Positions 35,494-43,582 of a DNA stretch of 64,000 nt are shown here, piece after piece. The notes under the pieces were generated by a model that searched no databases, had not been told where the DNA came from, and saw nothing but the letters and a program-made list of their open reading frames with translations. The stretch lies in NCBI GenBank assembly GCA_028284445.1, contig JANQRS010000047.1, positions 92,769-156,768 on the forward strand. The letters run 5' to 3'. The translations under genes and the position numbers were made by a program. Position 1 is the first letter of the stretch. Every line of letters starts with the position of its first letter. Origin of the DNA: Calditrichia bacterium. GTDB taxonomy: Bacteria; Calditrichota; Calditrichia; RBG-13-44-9; J075.

Positions 35494-36045
35494 ATGGCAT
35501 TTAAACCGTCAATGCGCTCTACCAACAGGGTCAAGGAAATTCCCCTGGATATTCGTCCGGTGATGAACCTGATGGTTGTATTGATCCCGATACTTTTGTA
35601 TAGCGCTGAGTTTGTTAAGCTGTCCATTCGGGAATTGAACCTGCCGCCGGCTTCTACCGCAAATAGTGGCGGTGCCCAGGAAAAGCCCCAGGAAGAAGCC
35701 AAGCGTTTGCAGTTAACCGTGATTGTTGCCCGTGAAGGATTTTACATCGGAAACAAATCAGGATACCTGACCGGCGAAACCGATGCAGATACAAACGAAC
35801 CGTCTGTGCCGCTCGATGAAACCGGTAACTACGATTATGTAGCCCTGCAGGAGCAGTTAAAAGAATTCAAGACCAAAATCGAAGGTCAGGAATTCGTGGA
35901 CGAGAACAGCATTATTATTTCCGCCGGTGCGAATATCGAATACCGGCATATCATCAAAACGATTGACTTCGTAACGATGTATGAAAACGAGCGGGGGGAT
36001 CAGTTTGAATTGTTCCCGCAGGTAAATATCGGACAAATTATTTAG
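35494..36045 (+). CDS. ExbD-like protein lacking the conserved Asp (Asn25)
   Basis: A 183-residue ExbD/TolR-family protein with one N-terminal membrane helix (about 22-40) and a periplasmic domain. The conserved transmembrane segment, normally TP(F/L)(I/V)D, reads RPVMNLMVVLIPILL, so the proton-carrying aspartate is Asn25. The periplasmic part keeps ExbD-like features (LQLTVIVAREGFYIGN, near the C-terminus YRHIIKTIDFVTM). It also carries a longer insert with NSGGAQEKPQEEAK and DADTNEPSVP. It should still dimerise, but cannot by itself carry protons. The second ExbD, 36 bp downstream, has the Asp. Either a mixed dimer or a structural role is plausible. Confidence 0.88.
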   Translation: MAFKPSMRSTNRVKEIPLDIRPVMNLMVVLIPILLYSAEFVKLSIRELNLPPASTANSGGAQEKPQEEAKRLQLTVIVAREGFYIGNKSGYLTGETDADTNEPSVPLDETGNYDYVALQEQLKEFKTKIEGQEFVDENSIIISAGANIEYRHIIKTIDFVTMYENERGDQFELFPQVNIGQII

Positions 36046-36081
36046 TCGACCCGCACTTGGGTCATAAAAAGGAAATTTAGA

Positions 36082-36567
36082 ATGGCTTTCGCCCCTTCAA
36101 GAGCAAAGAAACACCGGACTTCGACCTCGGAAGAGCTGAATCTGACATCGATGATGGACGCGATGACAATTATTCTGCTGTTCCTGTTGAAGACCTACTC
36201 AACCTCCGGTGCGATCATTTCGCAGTCGAAAGACCTGAAATTGCCCTATTCCTTAAGCACGCAGCAACCGCACAAGGAATTAACCGTATCATTAACACAG
36301 GAAAACATCCTGGTATCTGACGAGCGTGTTATGGCAATCGACCAGGTGAATCGTGATGATGCAATTATCAGCCCGCTATTCCAGGAACTGTCCAGGCGCG
36401 CAGCTGAGGCGAAGCAAAATCACATTCAATATGCCATTCCATTTACCAATGAGGTGTTGGTGGTGGCGGACGAAAGCGTGCCGTTTCACCTGTTATACAA
36501 GGTGATATACACGTGTGGATCGTCGGAATACAACAAGCTGAGGCTTGTGACGATCCGGGAACGATAA
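36082..36567 (+). CDS. ExbD/TolR-family protein with intact Asp26
   Basis: A 161-residue protein with a transmembrane segment SMMDAMTIILLFLLKTYS. D26 corresponds to the essential Asp25 of E. coli ExbD. The periplasmic domain contains KELTVSLTQENILVSDERV and, at the C-terminus, FHLLYKVIYTCGSSEYNKLR, matching the ExbD fold (peptidoglycan/TonB interaction). With ExbB and the Asn-type ExbD upstream, this is the proton-responsive member of the pair. Confidence 0.92.
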   Translation: MAFAPSRAKKHRTSTSEELNLTSMMDAMTIILLFLLKTYSTSGAIISQSKDLKLPYSLSTQQPHKELTVSLTQENILVSDERVMAIDQVNRDDAIISPLFQELSRRAAEAKQNHIQYAIPFTNEVLVVADESVPFHLLYKVIYTCGSSEYNKLRLVTIRER

Positions 36568-36611
36568 ACAGTAATTTTTAATATATTTATTTGAGTCACA
36601 GAGGAAAAATC

Positions 36612-37661
36612 ATGGATGCAAAAAGCCCCGGAGCAGGTGGTCCTGGCTTTCGCTTGGTCGGCTTCCCAAAAGAATTCGAGAAGAATCTCTGGGAAACCTT
36701 TGACAAGCGCTATTATTTGATCTTCTTGATCACCTTTCTCCTGTTTTACGGTGGCGCGGCGATTGTAGCCTTGCAAGACTGGCGTCTGAGTGATGATCAG
36801 ATTAACGCGATGAAAAAGCGTGTGATTGAAAAAATCTATGACGTCGAGTTTGTTCCTCCGGAAACCCCTGAGGAAGATGATTCCGGTATCGGCAGCCTTG
36901 CCGAGGAAGAAGAGCCGGAAGAAGAACCACAGGAAGTGAGCGAAAAAGGCAAAGAGCGGGTTCAGGAGTCGGCTGCTCAGGCAAATCAGCGCCGCAGAGC
37001 ATCCCGTGACGAGCTGGAACGGCGTTCACGTCAAATGCAACAGGAAGTGGCAAACCAGGGTATTCTGGCAATTGCAACCTCCGCAGGTGGATCTGGTGCA
37101 GGGAACGTTGCATATAATGACGTTCTGCAAGATCTGGCCGGCGGCGCCGGTGGGGTTGGCGACATCGGTAGTGTGGTTGACGGAACAGCAGGTATTCGTA
37201 CCGCCGGTTCCCCGGGCGAAAGAACCCGTGGTGCCAAGGGCAGCGGCTTCCGTGCAGACGGTGGTGGTACCGGTATTGATGATATGATTACCGGTGAGAG
37301 CGTATCCAGTGGCGGTTCCTTTAATCGCCGCGGCAGTGTTAAACTGGCGTCCGAGAACGTCAAGCTAACCAGTGGCCGCGGATCTCGTGATCCGGAAGCA
37401 ATTACCGCTTCAATTAATAAGCAAAGCGCATCGGTTGAGTATTGCTATAAACGCAGCGCTCGCCTGAATCCGAACCTGCGCGGCCGTATTGATCTGGAAA
37501 TTTCCATTATCTCCAACGGCCAGGTTAATCAGGTGCGGGTGGTTGAATCATCACTTGGCGATCCGAAACTCGAACAATGTATTGTTCGTGCTGTCAAGAA
37601 ATGGCGTTTTGGAAAAGTTGATAAGGGCAACGTTAAGATTCGAGTACCTTTCATTTTCTAA
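36612..37661 (+). CDS. AgmX/PglI C-terminal-domain (TonB/TolA-like) protein 1
   Basis: A 349-residue bitopic protein: cytoplasmic N-terminus (1-34), one membrane helix (about 35-53), an acidic/coiled periplasmic region (about 80-145, Glu-rich then Arg-rich), a Gly-rich flexible stretch (about 155-245), and a C-terminal domain (about 265-349). That domain has the AgmX/PglI signature: SVEYCYKRSARLNPNLRGRI, ISNGQV and a final KWRFGK...IRVPFIF. It is the TonB-like partner of ExbB/ExbD, transmitting force to the outer envelope; in myxobacteria such proteins belong to gliding or polysaccharide machines. ATG 36612 has AGAGGAAA. The operon ends at the terminator at 37689. Confidence 0.9.
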   Translation: MDAKSPGAGGPGFRLVGFPKEFEKNLWETFDKRYYLIFLITFLLFYGGAAIVALQDWRLSDDQINAMKKRVIEKIYDVEFVPPETPEEDDSGIGSLAEEEEPEEEPQEVSEKGKERVQESAAQANQRRRASRDELERRSRQMQQEVANQGILAIATSAGGSGAGNVAYNDVLQDLAGGAGGVGDIGSVVDGTAGIRTAGSPGERTRGAKGSGFRADGGGTGIDDMITGESVSSGGSFNRRGSVKLASENVKLTSGRGSRDPEAITASINKQSASVEYCYKRSARLNPNLRGRIDLEISIISNGQVNQVRVVESSLGDPKLEQCIVRAVKKWRFGKVDKGNVKIRVPFIF

Positions 37662-37688
37662 TAGATCTTTCTCCTTTCTTTTTGGTTA

Positions 37689-37718
37689 CGAAAAGCCCCG
37701 GGTTGCCGGGGCTTTTCG
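37689..37718 (+). terminator. Intrinsic terminator of the TPR-ExbBD-AgmX operon
   Basis: A perfect 13-bp stem CGAAAAGCCCCGG / CCGGGGCTTTTCG with a GTTG loop followed by TTTTC. Confidence 0.93.
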
Positions 37719-37908
37719 TTTTCTAGCGCTTTCAGCCGGTGCCTTTTGGTATGTTGGCGCTTCTCTCCAGTTTTCACATTCCACGATTCATTGTGTTGAT
37801 TCCCATCTTTTCGGCAAGGTCTACCAACAGTGCTCCCCTTCGGCAATAAGCAATTACGGACCGGTGTACCATCGGCTATACATGGAAACTGCTTGTAAGG
37901 GGCATGAA

Positions 37909-38937
37909 ATGATTGAAGATATCAGGCAAATTCGCAGAGAAGTTCGAGGTGTTGAAAACCATCGCTTTCCAAAGGAATTGGAAAAACAAATACAGGACAT
38001 GATTGATCACCGGATCAGCAGCATCTTTTTGCTGACACTTCTATTAATGTTTGGCAGTGCCAGCTTGCTTTCCATGAAGCAATGGGGGAGTGATTACAGC
38101 GAAATTGAGCCGGTATTATCCCAGGGGGCGGTCAGCTCCGATGGCTTCAGGTTCAGTGATAAGATGCCTGTCATTGGATTTGTGGACAAGCTGCCAACGC
38201 GAGAACAGGCCCTGGCCCAGATTGAACGGCAGGAAGCTGCCAGGAAAATGCAACCGGGTCGGGAGGAACTTCCAACCCGGGAAGCTGCAACGTCGGATAG
38301 GGGGGCCAAGCCATCGAGATTAGAAGACCTCGCCAGTGAAGTGGGCGAAGATGGCATTCTGGCCGTAGCCACGGCACTGAGTGAGGATGGCTCTTCACCT
38401 TATGACGATTTTTATCAACAGCTCTCGCAAGGCACCACTGGACTGGATGTAGCAAGCATCAGGGCTGCCGCCAGTGGTCCAACTGTGGCTCCAAAAAGCA
38501 GAAATGCACGTAACCCCATCTCAAATGGACGGCGAAGCCATGATGATGGCATTGTCGTCACAACCGGCAATAGCGGGGCGAATAGCAGCTTCTCCGTCGG
38601 AAGGCGAGGAGAATTGCGTATGGCCGTTGACGATATGAAAATTACTGCCGGGAGTGGCCGGCGCGATCCAAAACGCATTGCCGCGACAATCAAGCGGCAG
38701 CGAACGGCGATCGAATACTGCTTTGAACGCGCGCTGCGCATGCATCCCAATCTTCGTGGCCGCATTGACGTGCAAATAAAAATAGCGGCGAATGGTGACA
38801 TTGAGGATCTCAGGATCATTACTTCGTCTTTGAACAATCCCCGGATGGAACAGTGCATGATTCGATCCGTGCGTCGCTGGCGCTTTGCAAAGGTTGAGCA
38901 GGGGAGCGTGGTGATCAGGATTCCTTTTGTTTTTTGA
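37909..38937 (+). CDS. AgmX/PglI C-terminal-domain protein 2 (paralogue)
   Basis: A 342-residue paralogue of the preceding AgmX-like protein with the same plan: cytoplasmic N-terminus (1-36), membrane helix (about 37-56), charged linker, flexible region and C-terminal domain (about 258-342). That domain has AIEYCFERALRMHPNLRGRI, AANGDI, WRFAKV and IRIPFVF. The linker and the Gly-rich region have diverged while the terminal domain is well kept. ATG at 37909 has AAGGGG 8 bases upstream; the frame is open much further 5', across the terminator, which is not coding. It has its own transcription unit, since a strong terminator separates it from the operon. Probably an alternative force transducer for the same motor. 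Confidence 0.85.
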   Translation: MIEDIRQIRREVRGVENHRFPKELEKQIQDMIDHRISSIFLLTLLLMFGSASLLSMKQWGSDYSEIEPVLSQGAVSSDGFRFSDKMPVIGFVDKLPTREQALAQIERQEAARKMQPGREELPTREAATSDRGAKPSRLEDLASEVGEDGILAVATALSEDGSSPYDDFYQQLSQGTTGLDVASIRAAASGPTVAPKSRNARNPISNGRRSHDDGIVVTTGNSGANSSFSVGRRGELRMAVDDMKITAGSGRRDPKRIAATIKRQRTAIEYCFERALRMHPNLRGRIDVQIKIAANGDIEDLRIITSSLNNPRMEQCMIRSVRRWRFAKVEQGSVVIRIPFVF

Positions 38938-39032
38938 AGCGGGCAATCTGCAAATGAGCAAAACTGCAAATAGGGCAAACCGGCAAAAGGTTGGTAGAAT
39001 CGTTAATTGGTTTAAACGTGAAGCGTCAAGAC

Positions 39033-39095
39033 GTTTTCCTGAACGGTGGCGCCGTTACATAGCTCAGGCAGATGTTCGCCTTGGGCGAACTGGTG
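39033..39095 (+). repeat. Twin-hairpin dispersed repeat, copy 3
   Basis: Hairpin AACGGT-GGC-GCCGTT (one stem change giving a G-U pair), linker ACATAGCTCAGGCAGAT identical to copy 2, then hairpin GTTCGC-CTTGG-GCGAAC. Stems are kept and loops changed relative to the other copies. Confidence 0.75.
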
Positions 39096-39178
39096 CGTGT
39101 TGTTGAATGATGAAATCTGCAAATAGACAAACGGCAATTAGCGTAGCCGTTGATTCGTGAAAAACGCTGACGATCATC

Positions 39179-39213
39179 CCCCTTCTATGCCCTTTAGGGG
39201 AACATAGAAGGGG
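39179..39213. repeat. Perfect inverted repeat hairpin
   Basis: CCCCTTCTATG and CATAGAAGGGG (11 bp, extendable) with a 13-base loop that itself has CCCT/AGGG pairing. No T-tract follows. Confidence 0.7.
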
Positions 39214-39410
39214 ATATCTAATACCTGACGCCGAACACCTCTCAACTCCCACCCCACTCCTGTCTTTCGTCCCTCGAAAACGTTTGCAGTTCCAATCGAA
39301 ATCGGCTGGCCGGCGGCAGTCGATTTCTTAGGCGCTGAAAACTGTATTTTAAGCTTGATTAAAGCATCGATCAGCCCTAACTTTGCCCTCTTTTATTGAG
39401 GCAAAATCCT

Positions 39411-41177
39411 ATGAAACTGAAAAGAACACATCGATGCGGTGAGCTCCGCAAGGCCCATGTTGGCGAGAAAGTCGTTGTTAGTGGTTGGGTGAACAATTGG
39501 CGCGAGCATGCCGGCCCCTTTTTTATCGATCTACGTGATCGCTATGGTGTCATCCAGTTGGTTTTTTCACCAACGGATGAGGCGCTATATGAAAAAGCCC
39601 GTAAACTGCGTGCTGAGAGCGTTATTGCTGTTTCCGGTTCCGTAAGAGCCCGTGCAGACGAGGCAATAAATAGCAATATTGAGACCGGTGAGGTGGAAAT
39701 TCATGCTGAAGACCTCGAGGTGTTTAATATCAGCAAGACACCGCCCTTCGAGATCAATGAGTTTAACAACGCGTCTGAAGATGTGCGACTGAAATATCGT
39801 TATCTGGATTTACGGCGCAAACCCTTGCGCGATGCACTTATTCTGCGGAGCCAGGTTGCCCAGCTGACTCGTAGCTATTTCAGCCGGCATGACTTTGTTG
39901 AAATTGAGACGCCCTTTTTGACCAAGAGTACTCCCGAAGGTGCACGTGACTTCCTGGTGCCCTCCAGGCTGCATCATGGTCAATTCTATGCCTTACCGCA
40001 GTCCCCGCAGACCTATAAGCAAATTCTGATGATGGCCGGTTTTGACCGCTACTTCCAGATTGTAAAGTGTTTTCGGGATGAAGATCTTCGTAAAGACCGT
40101 CAGCCGGAATTTACCCAGATTGACGTCGAAATGTCCTTTGTCGATGAGACCGACGTCATGAGCTTCGTTGAGGGCTTCATTGTTGAGCTTTTTAAGGAAG
40201 TGCTGGGTGCTGAGATAAGCGGTCCCTTTCCGCGCATGACCTACCAGGAAAGTATGGATCGCTTCGGCAGTGATAAGCCTGACACCCGTTTTGGCCTGGA
40301 GCTTACCGATATTACCGCCGGTTTTGGTAGTACAGAATTCAAAGTGTTTCGCTCTGTTCATGGCAAAAAGGGCTATATCGGCGCATTGGTAGCGCAAGAG
40401 GCCTCTGGCTATAGTCGCAAGCAAATTGATAATCTCAATCAATTTGTGATTTCGCTCGGTGCTAAAGGCGTTGCACACCTTAAATTTAAAGACGGTGAGT
40501 TTGATGGCGGCATCAGCAAATTTATGGGTGACGCAGAAAAAGCCTACATGATCGAAAACCTCGGCTTGAAGGAAGAGGCGCTGGTGTTGGTCATTGCCAA
40601 TGAATCGGCAGAGGCTGCTAAGAACTTATTGGGACATTTGCGCAATAAACTTGCTGAAGATCTGGAACTGATCGATGACTCCGTTAACCATTTGCACTGG
40701 ACCATCGACTTTCCGATGCTTGAGTACAGTGAAGAGGACCAGCGCTATGTGGCCCGGCATCATCCCTTTACCTCGCCTCGTGACGAGGATCGCGATATGC
40801 TGGAAACCGAGCCGGAGAACATCCTGGCGCGTGCCTATGACCTGGTTTGGAACGGCAATGAGCTGGCTGGTGGCAGTATTCGTATTCACGAACGCGAGCT
40901 GCAGCAGCGGGTATTTAACGCTCTGAATATCTCGCCTGAAGAAGCGCAGTCGAAGTTCGGCTTTTTGCTGGAATCCTTCGAGTACGGCGCACCGCCACAT
41001 GGTGGTATTGCCTTCGGCTTTGACCGCATGATTATGCTTTTGGCAAGGGCGGCATCAATACGTGACGTAATTGCCTTTCCCAAGACTGCCAGCGCAGTTG
41101 GTCTAATGGAAAAATCGCCGTCGCTGACTGCCGATGAGCAGCTCAAAGAATTGGGTATAACTGTCATAAAATCATGA
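39411..41177 (+). CDS. aspS: Aspartyl-tRNA synthetase
   Basis: A 588-residue class II synthetase of the bacterial type. N-terminal OB-fold anticodon-binding domain (about 1-110), motif 2 with FRDEDLRKDRQPEFTQIDVEMSF split over about 220-242, the bacterial GAD insertion (about 290-420), and motif 3 GIAFGFDRMIMLL near 540. The QSPQTYKQ segment is typical. It charges tRNA-Asp; whether it also charges tRNA-Asn cannot be told here. ATG 39411 chosen over an upstream TTG. Confidence 0.96.
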   Translation: MKLKRTHRCGELRKAHVGEKVVVSGWVNNWREHAGPFFIDLRDRYGVIQLVFSPTDEALYEKARKLRAESVIAVSGSVRARADEAINSNIETGEVEIHAEDLEVFNISKTPPFEINEFNNASEDVRLKYRYLDLRRKPLRDALILRSQVAQLTRSYFSRHDFVEIETPFLTKSTPEGARDFLVPSRLHHGQFYALPQSPQTYKQILMMAGFDRYFQIVKCFRDEDLRKDRQPEFTQIDVEMSFVDETDVMSFVEGFIVELFKEVLGAEISGPFPRMTYQESMDRFGSDKPDTRFGLELTDITAGFGSTEFKVFRSVHGKKGYIGALVAQEASGYSRKQIDNLNQFVISLGAKGVAHLKFKDGEFDGGISKFMGDAEKAYMIENLGLKEEALVLVIANESAEAAKNLLGHLRNKLAEDLELIDDSVNHLHWTIDFPMLEYSEEDQRYVARHHPFTSPRDEDRDMLETEPENILARAYDLVWNGNELAGGSIRIHERELQQRVFNALNISPEEAQSKFGFLLESFEYGAPPHGGIAFGFDRMIMLLARAASIRDVIAFPKTASAVGLMEKSPSLTADEQLKELGITVIKS

Positions 41178-41204
41178 ATTTAAAATATTTTGGCAATTAA
41201 AGGC

Positions 41205-41233
41205 TTGACATAAAATTCTAATTTTAGTAATAT
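41205..41233 (+). promoter_or_regulatory. Strong sigma-70 promoter for lipoprotein/LysM genes
   Basis: TTGACA and TAATAT separated by exactly 17 bp, ending 38 bp before the start codon, in A/T-rich sequence. Confidence 0.75.
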
Positions 41234-41271
41234 TTGGGCATAAAAATTAATCTTATGAGGAGGCAGATCGT

Positions 41272-41562
41272 ATGTTACTCTTGAAAGGTGTGAGAAAAGC
41301 ACTTGTCGTTCTCGCAATTGGTAGTTTTCTCCTTCTGGCATTTAGCAGCTGTAAGAGCCGCCCCAACGAAGAACAGAGAATGAAGATGGAAGAGACACGT
41401 TCTGCTGCTTTGTCTGCGGAGCAAAAGCTCGAAGAGGTTCGTCAGCAACGGAGTGAAGCTGAGTCTAAAGTTGCCAGTAAGAAGAGTCAACTGGACAAGG
41501 TTAAGTCGGACAAGGCTGATACCGAAAATCGCGTTAGTAATTGGTCAGAAGACGGACAGTAG
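41272..41562 (+). CDS. Small coiled-coil lipoprotein
   Basis: A 96-residue lipoprotein with lipobox LAFSSC ending at Cys27 and a mature part of about 70 residues forming a continuous charged helix with heptad character (SAALSAEQKLEEVRQQRSEA, then VASKKSQLDKVKSDKADTEN). Size and design recall Lpp or OprI-type lipoproteins that link or space the outer membrane, although there is no C-terminal Lys for peptidoglycan attachment (it ends EDGQ). AGGAGG ribosome-binding site and a near-consensus promoter suggest high expression. It is probably co-transcribed with the LysM gene 37 bp downstream. Confidence 0.8.
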   Translation: MLLLKGVRKALVVLAIGSFLLLAFSSCKSRPNEEQRMKMEETRSAALSAEQKLEEVRQQRSEAESKVASKKSQLDKVKSDKADTENRVSNWSEDGQ

Positions 41563-41599
41563 ATTTAGTGACGAATCTTTTAATGCTTAGGAGGCAATA

Positions 41600-42442
41600 A
41601 TGAATAGACGTGTGATTTTTTCTCTGTCAGTTCTTCTACTGATGGGATTATCGCTCGGCGCTTTCGCACAACAGTACAGCTATGATTACGAAGAAATGGA
41701 AATGGATGTCTATTTTGCTGAGCTAAGTAAGTGGCAAAAGCGTGAGGCAGATGCCAATGCTGCCATTGCAGAAGAAGAAGCAAAGATTGCGTCTCTGGGT
41801 GCAGAAGAGCAAGCACATGATGCAGAAATTGCAAATTGCTGGAACAAGATTTACAGCATGCTTGGCACAGACGAAGCAGGTTATAATGATTTTGTAAACC
41901 AAGCCAAAGCCTTGGAAAGCGACCTTAATGGTTTTGTAGCACTCTCTCCGGAAAACATTTACAGCCGGATGGATGAACTTGAAGAATATGAAAACCGTCT
42001 AGCCGCACTGCGCTCCGACAAGCGTAGCCTCGGTCCCGATGGACATGCAATTCTTCAACGTGTTGAGGCATTGATCGAACAAGCCAAGGAAAAAGCAAGC
42101 CGCGCCATTCCGCCGTCTTATACGGTAGTTCGTGGTGACTATCTTTGGAAGATCGCAGGTCTCTCTGAAACATACAGCGATCCGTATGCCTGGATGCGTA
42201 TTTACACCGCTAATCGCGACCAGATCAAAGATCCGGACCTGATTTATCCGAATCAGACGTTTGCGATTCCGAGAAATACTGCACGCAATGAGCACCTGGT
42301 TGCACGCGGTGAAACATTGCGTTCGATTGCCTCTGCCAACGGCAATGCTTTTAGCTGGCAGCAGCTCTATCAGGCAAATCGCGACGTAATTGGTGACGAC
42401 GCTACGAAATTGTATCCGCACATGGTTCTGCGCTTGCCTTAA
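41600..42442 (+). CDS. Exported protein with coiled coil and two LysM domains
   Basis: A 280-residue protein: signal peptide (MNRRVIFSLSVLLLMG, cleavage near GAFAQ), a long helical/coiled-coil region (about 25-165) and two C-terminal LysM peptidoglycan-binding domains. The first is YTVVRGDYLWKIAG through YPNQTFAIP, the second EHLVARGETLRSIASANGN through LYPHMVLRLP. It should tether to the cell wall from the periplasm. Paired with the lipoprotein upstream behind one strong promoter, it may form an outer-membrane-to-wall bridge. Followed by its own terminator. Confidence 0.88.
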   Translation: MNRRVIFSLSVLLLMGLSLGAFAQQYSYDYEEMEMDVYFAELSKWQKREADANAAIAEEEAKIASLGAEEQAHDAEIANCWNKIYSMLGTDEAGYNDFVNQAKALESDLNGFVALSPENIYSRMDELEEYENRLAALRSDKRSLGPDGHAILQRVEALIEQAKEKASRAIPPSYTVVRGDYLWKIAGLSETYSDPYAWMRIYTANRDQIKDPDLIYPNQTFAIPRNTARNEHLVARGETLRSIASANGNAFSWQQLYQANRDVIGDDATKLYPHMVLRLP

Positions 42443-42473
42443 ACGCGCATAATCAAAAGCTTACTTTTTTTTA

Positions 42474-42512
42474 ATGGCTCTTGGCTTTTGCCAGGAGCCA
42501 TTTTATTTTTCA
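42474..42512 (+). terminator. Intrinsic terminator of the lipoprotein-LysM unit
   Basis: Stem ATGGCTCTTGGC / GCCAGGAGCCAT (12 bp, one G-U pair) with a TTTT loop followed by TTTATTTTT. Confidence 0.9.
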
Positions 42513-42539
42513 AGCATTATGCTTTTTTGAGAGGATTGT

Positions 42540-43550
42540 ATGACGAAAACCCGAGAGGCCGGAGAACGCCTCTTTATGGTCGAGAAAGTCGACCCCATGA
42601 CGTTATATGGTGTGGCAGATCAGCACCTTAAATTGATAGAGAAACATTTTTCAATACAATTGATCGCTCGCGGTAATCAGGTCAAGCTGCGCGGTGAGAA
42701 TGAAGAATTGGATCAGGTTGAAAGCATTCTAAGTGAGCTGATTTTTATTGCCAATCGCAATAAGCAACTCACCCTGGAAGATGTGGAAACGCTGGTTCAT
42801 ATCATTAAGGCCGATTCTTCTGTAGCGCACCAAACGCAAGTAGACAAAAAACTACGTGATGCCGGTGAACTTGACGAAGTCGTTTTGTTTACCAGCAATG
42901 GCTATGTGAAACCGCGAACTTCTGGCCAGCAACAGGTCGTCGATGCGGTCAAAAAGGGTGATCTGGTCATTGTTGTTGGCCCGGCTGGTACCGGTAAAAC
43001 CTACATGGCTGTTACGCTTGCAGTTGCTGCGCTAAAGGAAAAGCAGGTTAAGAAAATTGTCCTGGCGCGCCCGGCAGTTGAGGCCGGGGAAAGCCTTGGT
43101 TTCTTACCTGGTGACTATAAGGAGAAGATCGATCCGTATCTTCGGCCGCTCTACGATTCACTGGAGGGAATGCTGCCACGCGACCTGATCAAGAAATATA
43201 CTGAACAGGGCATAATTGAGGTTATTCCGCTTGCCTTCATGCGCGGACGAACCCTGAACAATGCCTTCGTTATTCTTGATGAAGCACAAAACGCCACTGC
43301 CAACCAGATGAAAATGTTCCTGACGCGACTGGGCGTAAACTCCAAAGCCATCGTCAATGGGGACGTTACACAAATTGATTTACCGGAAAAGGCAACGTCC
43401 GGCCTGGTTGAAGTTCAGCAGATATTGGAAGGTATCGAAGGTATTGAATTTATTTATCTTAGCCAAGGGGATGTGGTTCGCCATCGCCTCGTGCGCGAGA
43501 TAATTAAAGCATATAATGAGCATCATAAAAGCAATGGTGATGTCTCGTAA
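42540..43550 (+). CDS. phoH: PhoH-like ATPase
   Basis: A 336-residue PhoH-family protein. An N-terminal region (about 20-100) precedes the P-loop domain with Walker A GPAGTGKT at 147-154, Walker B FVILDEAQNA and the TRLGVNSKAIVNGDVTQIDL segment. These are RNA-helicase-related ATPases, often next to ybeY and linked to ribosome/RNA turnover; ybeY is not adjacent here. ATG 42540 with GAGAGGA. It starts 28 bp after a terminator, so its own promoter must lie within or beyond that hairpin. Confidence 0.95.
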   Translation: MTKTREAGERLFMVEKVDPMTLYGVADQHLKLIEKHFSIQLIARGNQVKLRGENEELDQVESILSELIFIANRNKQLTLEDVETLVHIIKADSSVAHQTQVDKKLRDAGELDEVVLFTSNGYVKPRTSGQQQVVDAVKKGDLVIVVGPAGTGKTYMAVTLAVAALKEKQVKKIVLARPAVEAGESLGFLPGDYKEKIDPYLRPLYDSLEGMLPRDLIKKYTEQGIIEVIPLAFMRGRTLNNAFVILDEAQNATANQMKMFLTRLGVNSKAIVNGDVTQIDLPEKATSGLVEVQQILEGIEGIEFIYLSQGDVVRHRLVREIIKAYNEHHKSNGDVS

Positions 43551-43582
43551 AATGGCGAATTAACCAGTGCAGGAGATGTAAC

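Larger units (their letters stand above)
38938..39410. repeat. Repeat-bearing spacer before aspS
   Basis: No gene is seen. GCAAATC-like words at both sides flank twin-hairpin copy 3 (39033-39095). A long hairpin lies at 39179-39213. The last 190 bp is unique and presumably contains the aspS promoter. Confidence 0.6.

Noticed and set aside
37489..37908. A 140-codon N-terminal extension of the second AgmX-like protein
   Set aside because: It would be read through the terminator at 37689 and lacks a ribosome-binding site; ATG 37909 gives the same topology as the paralogue.
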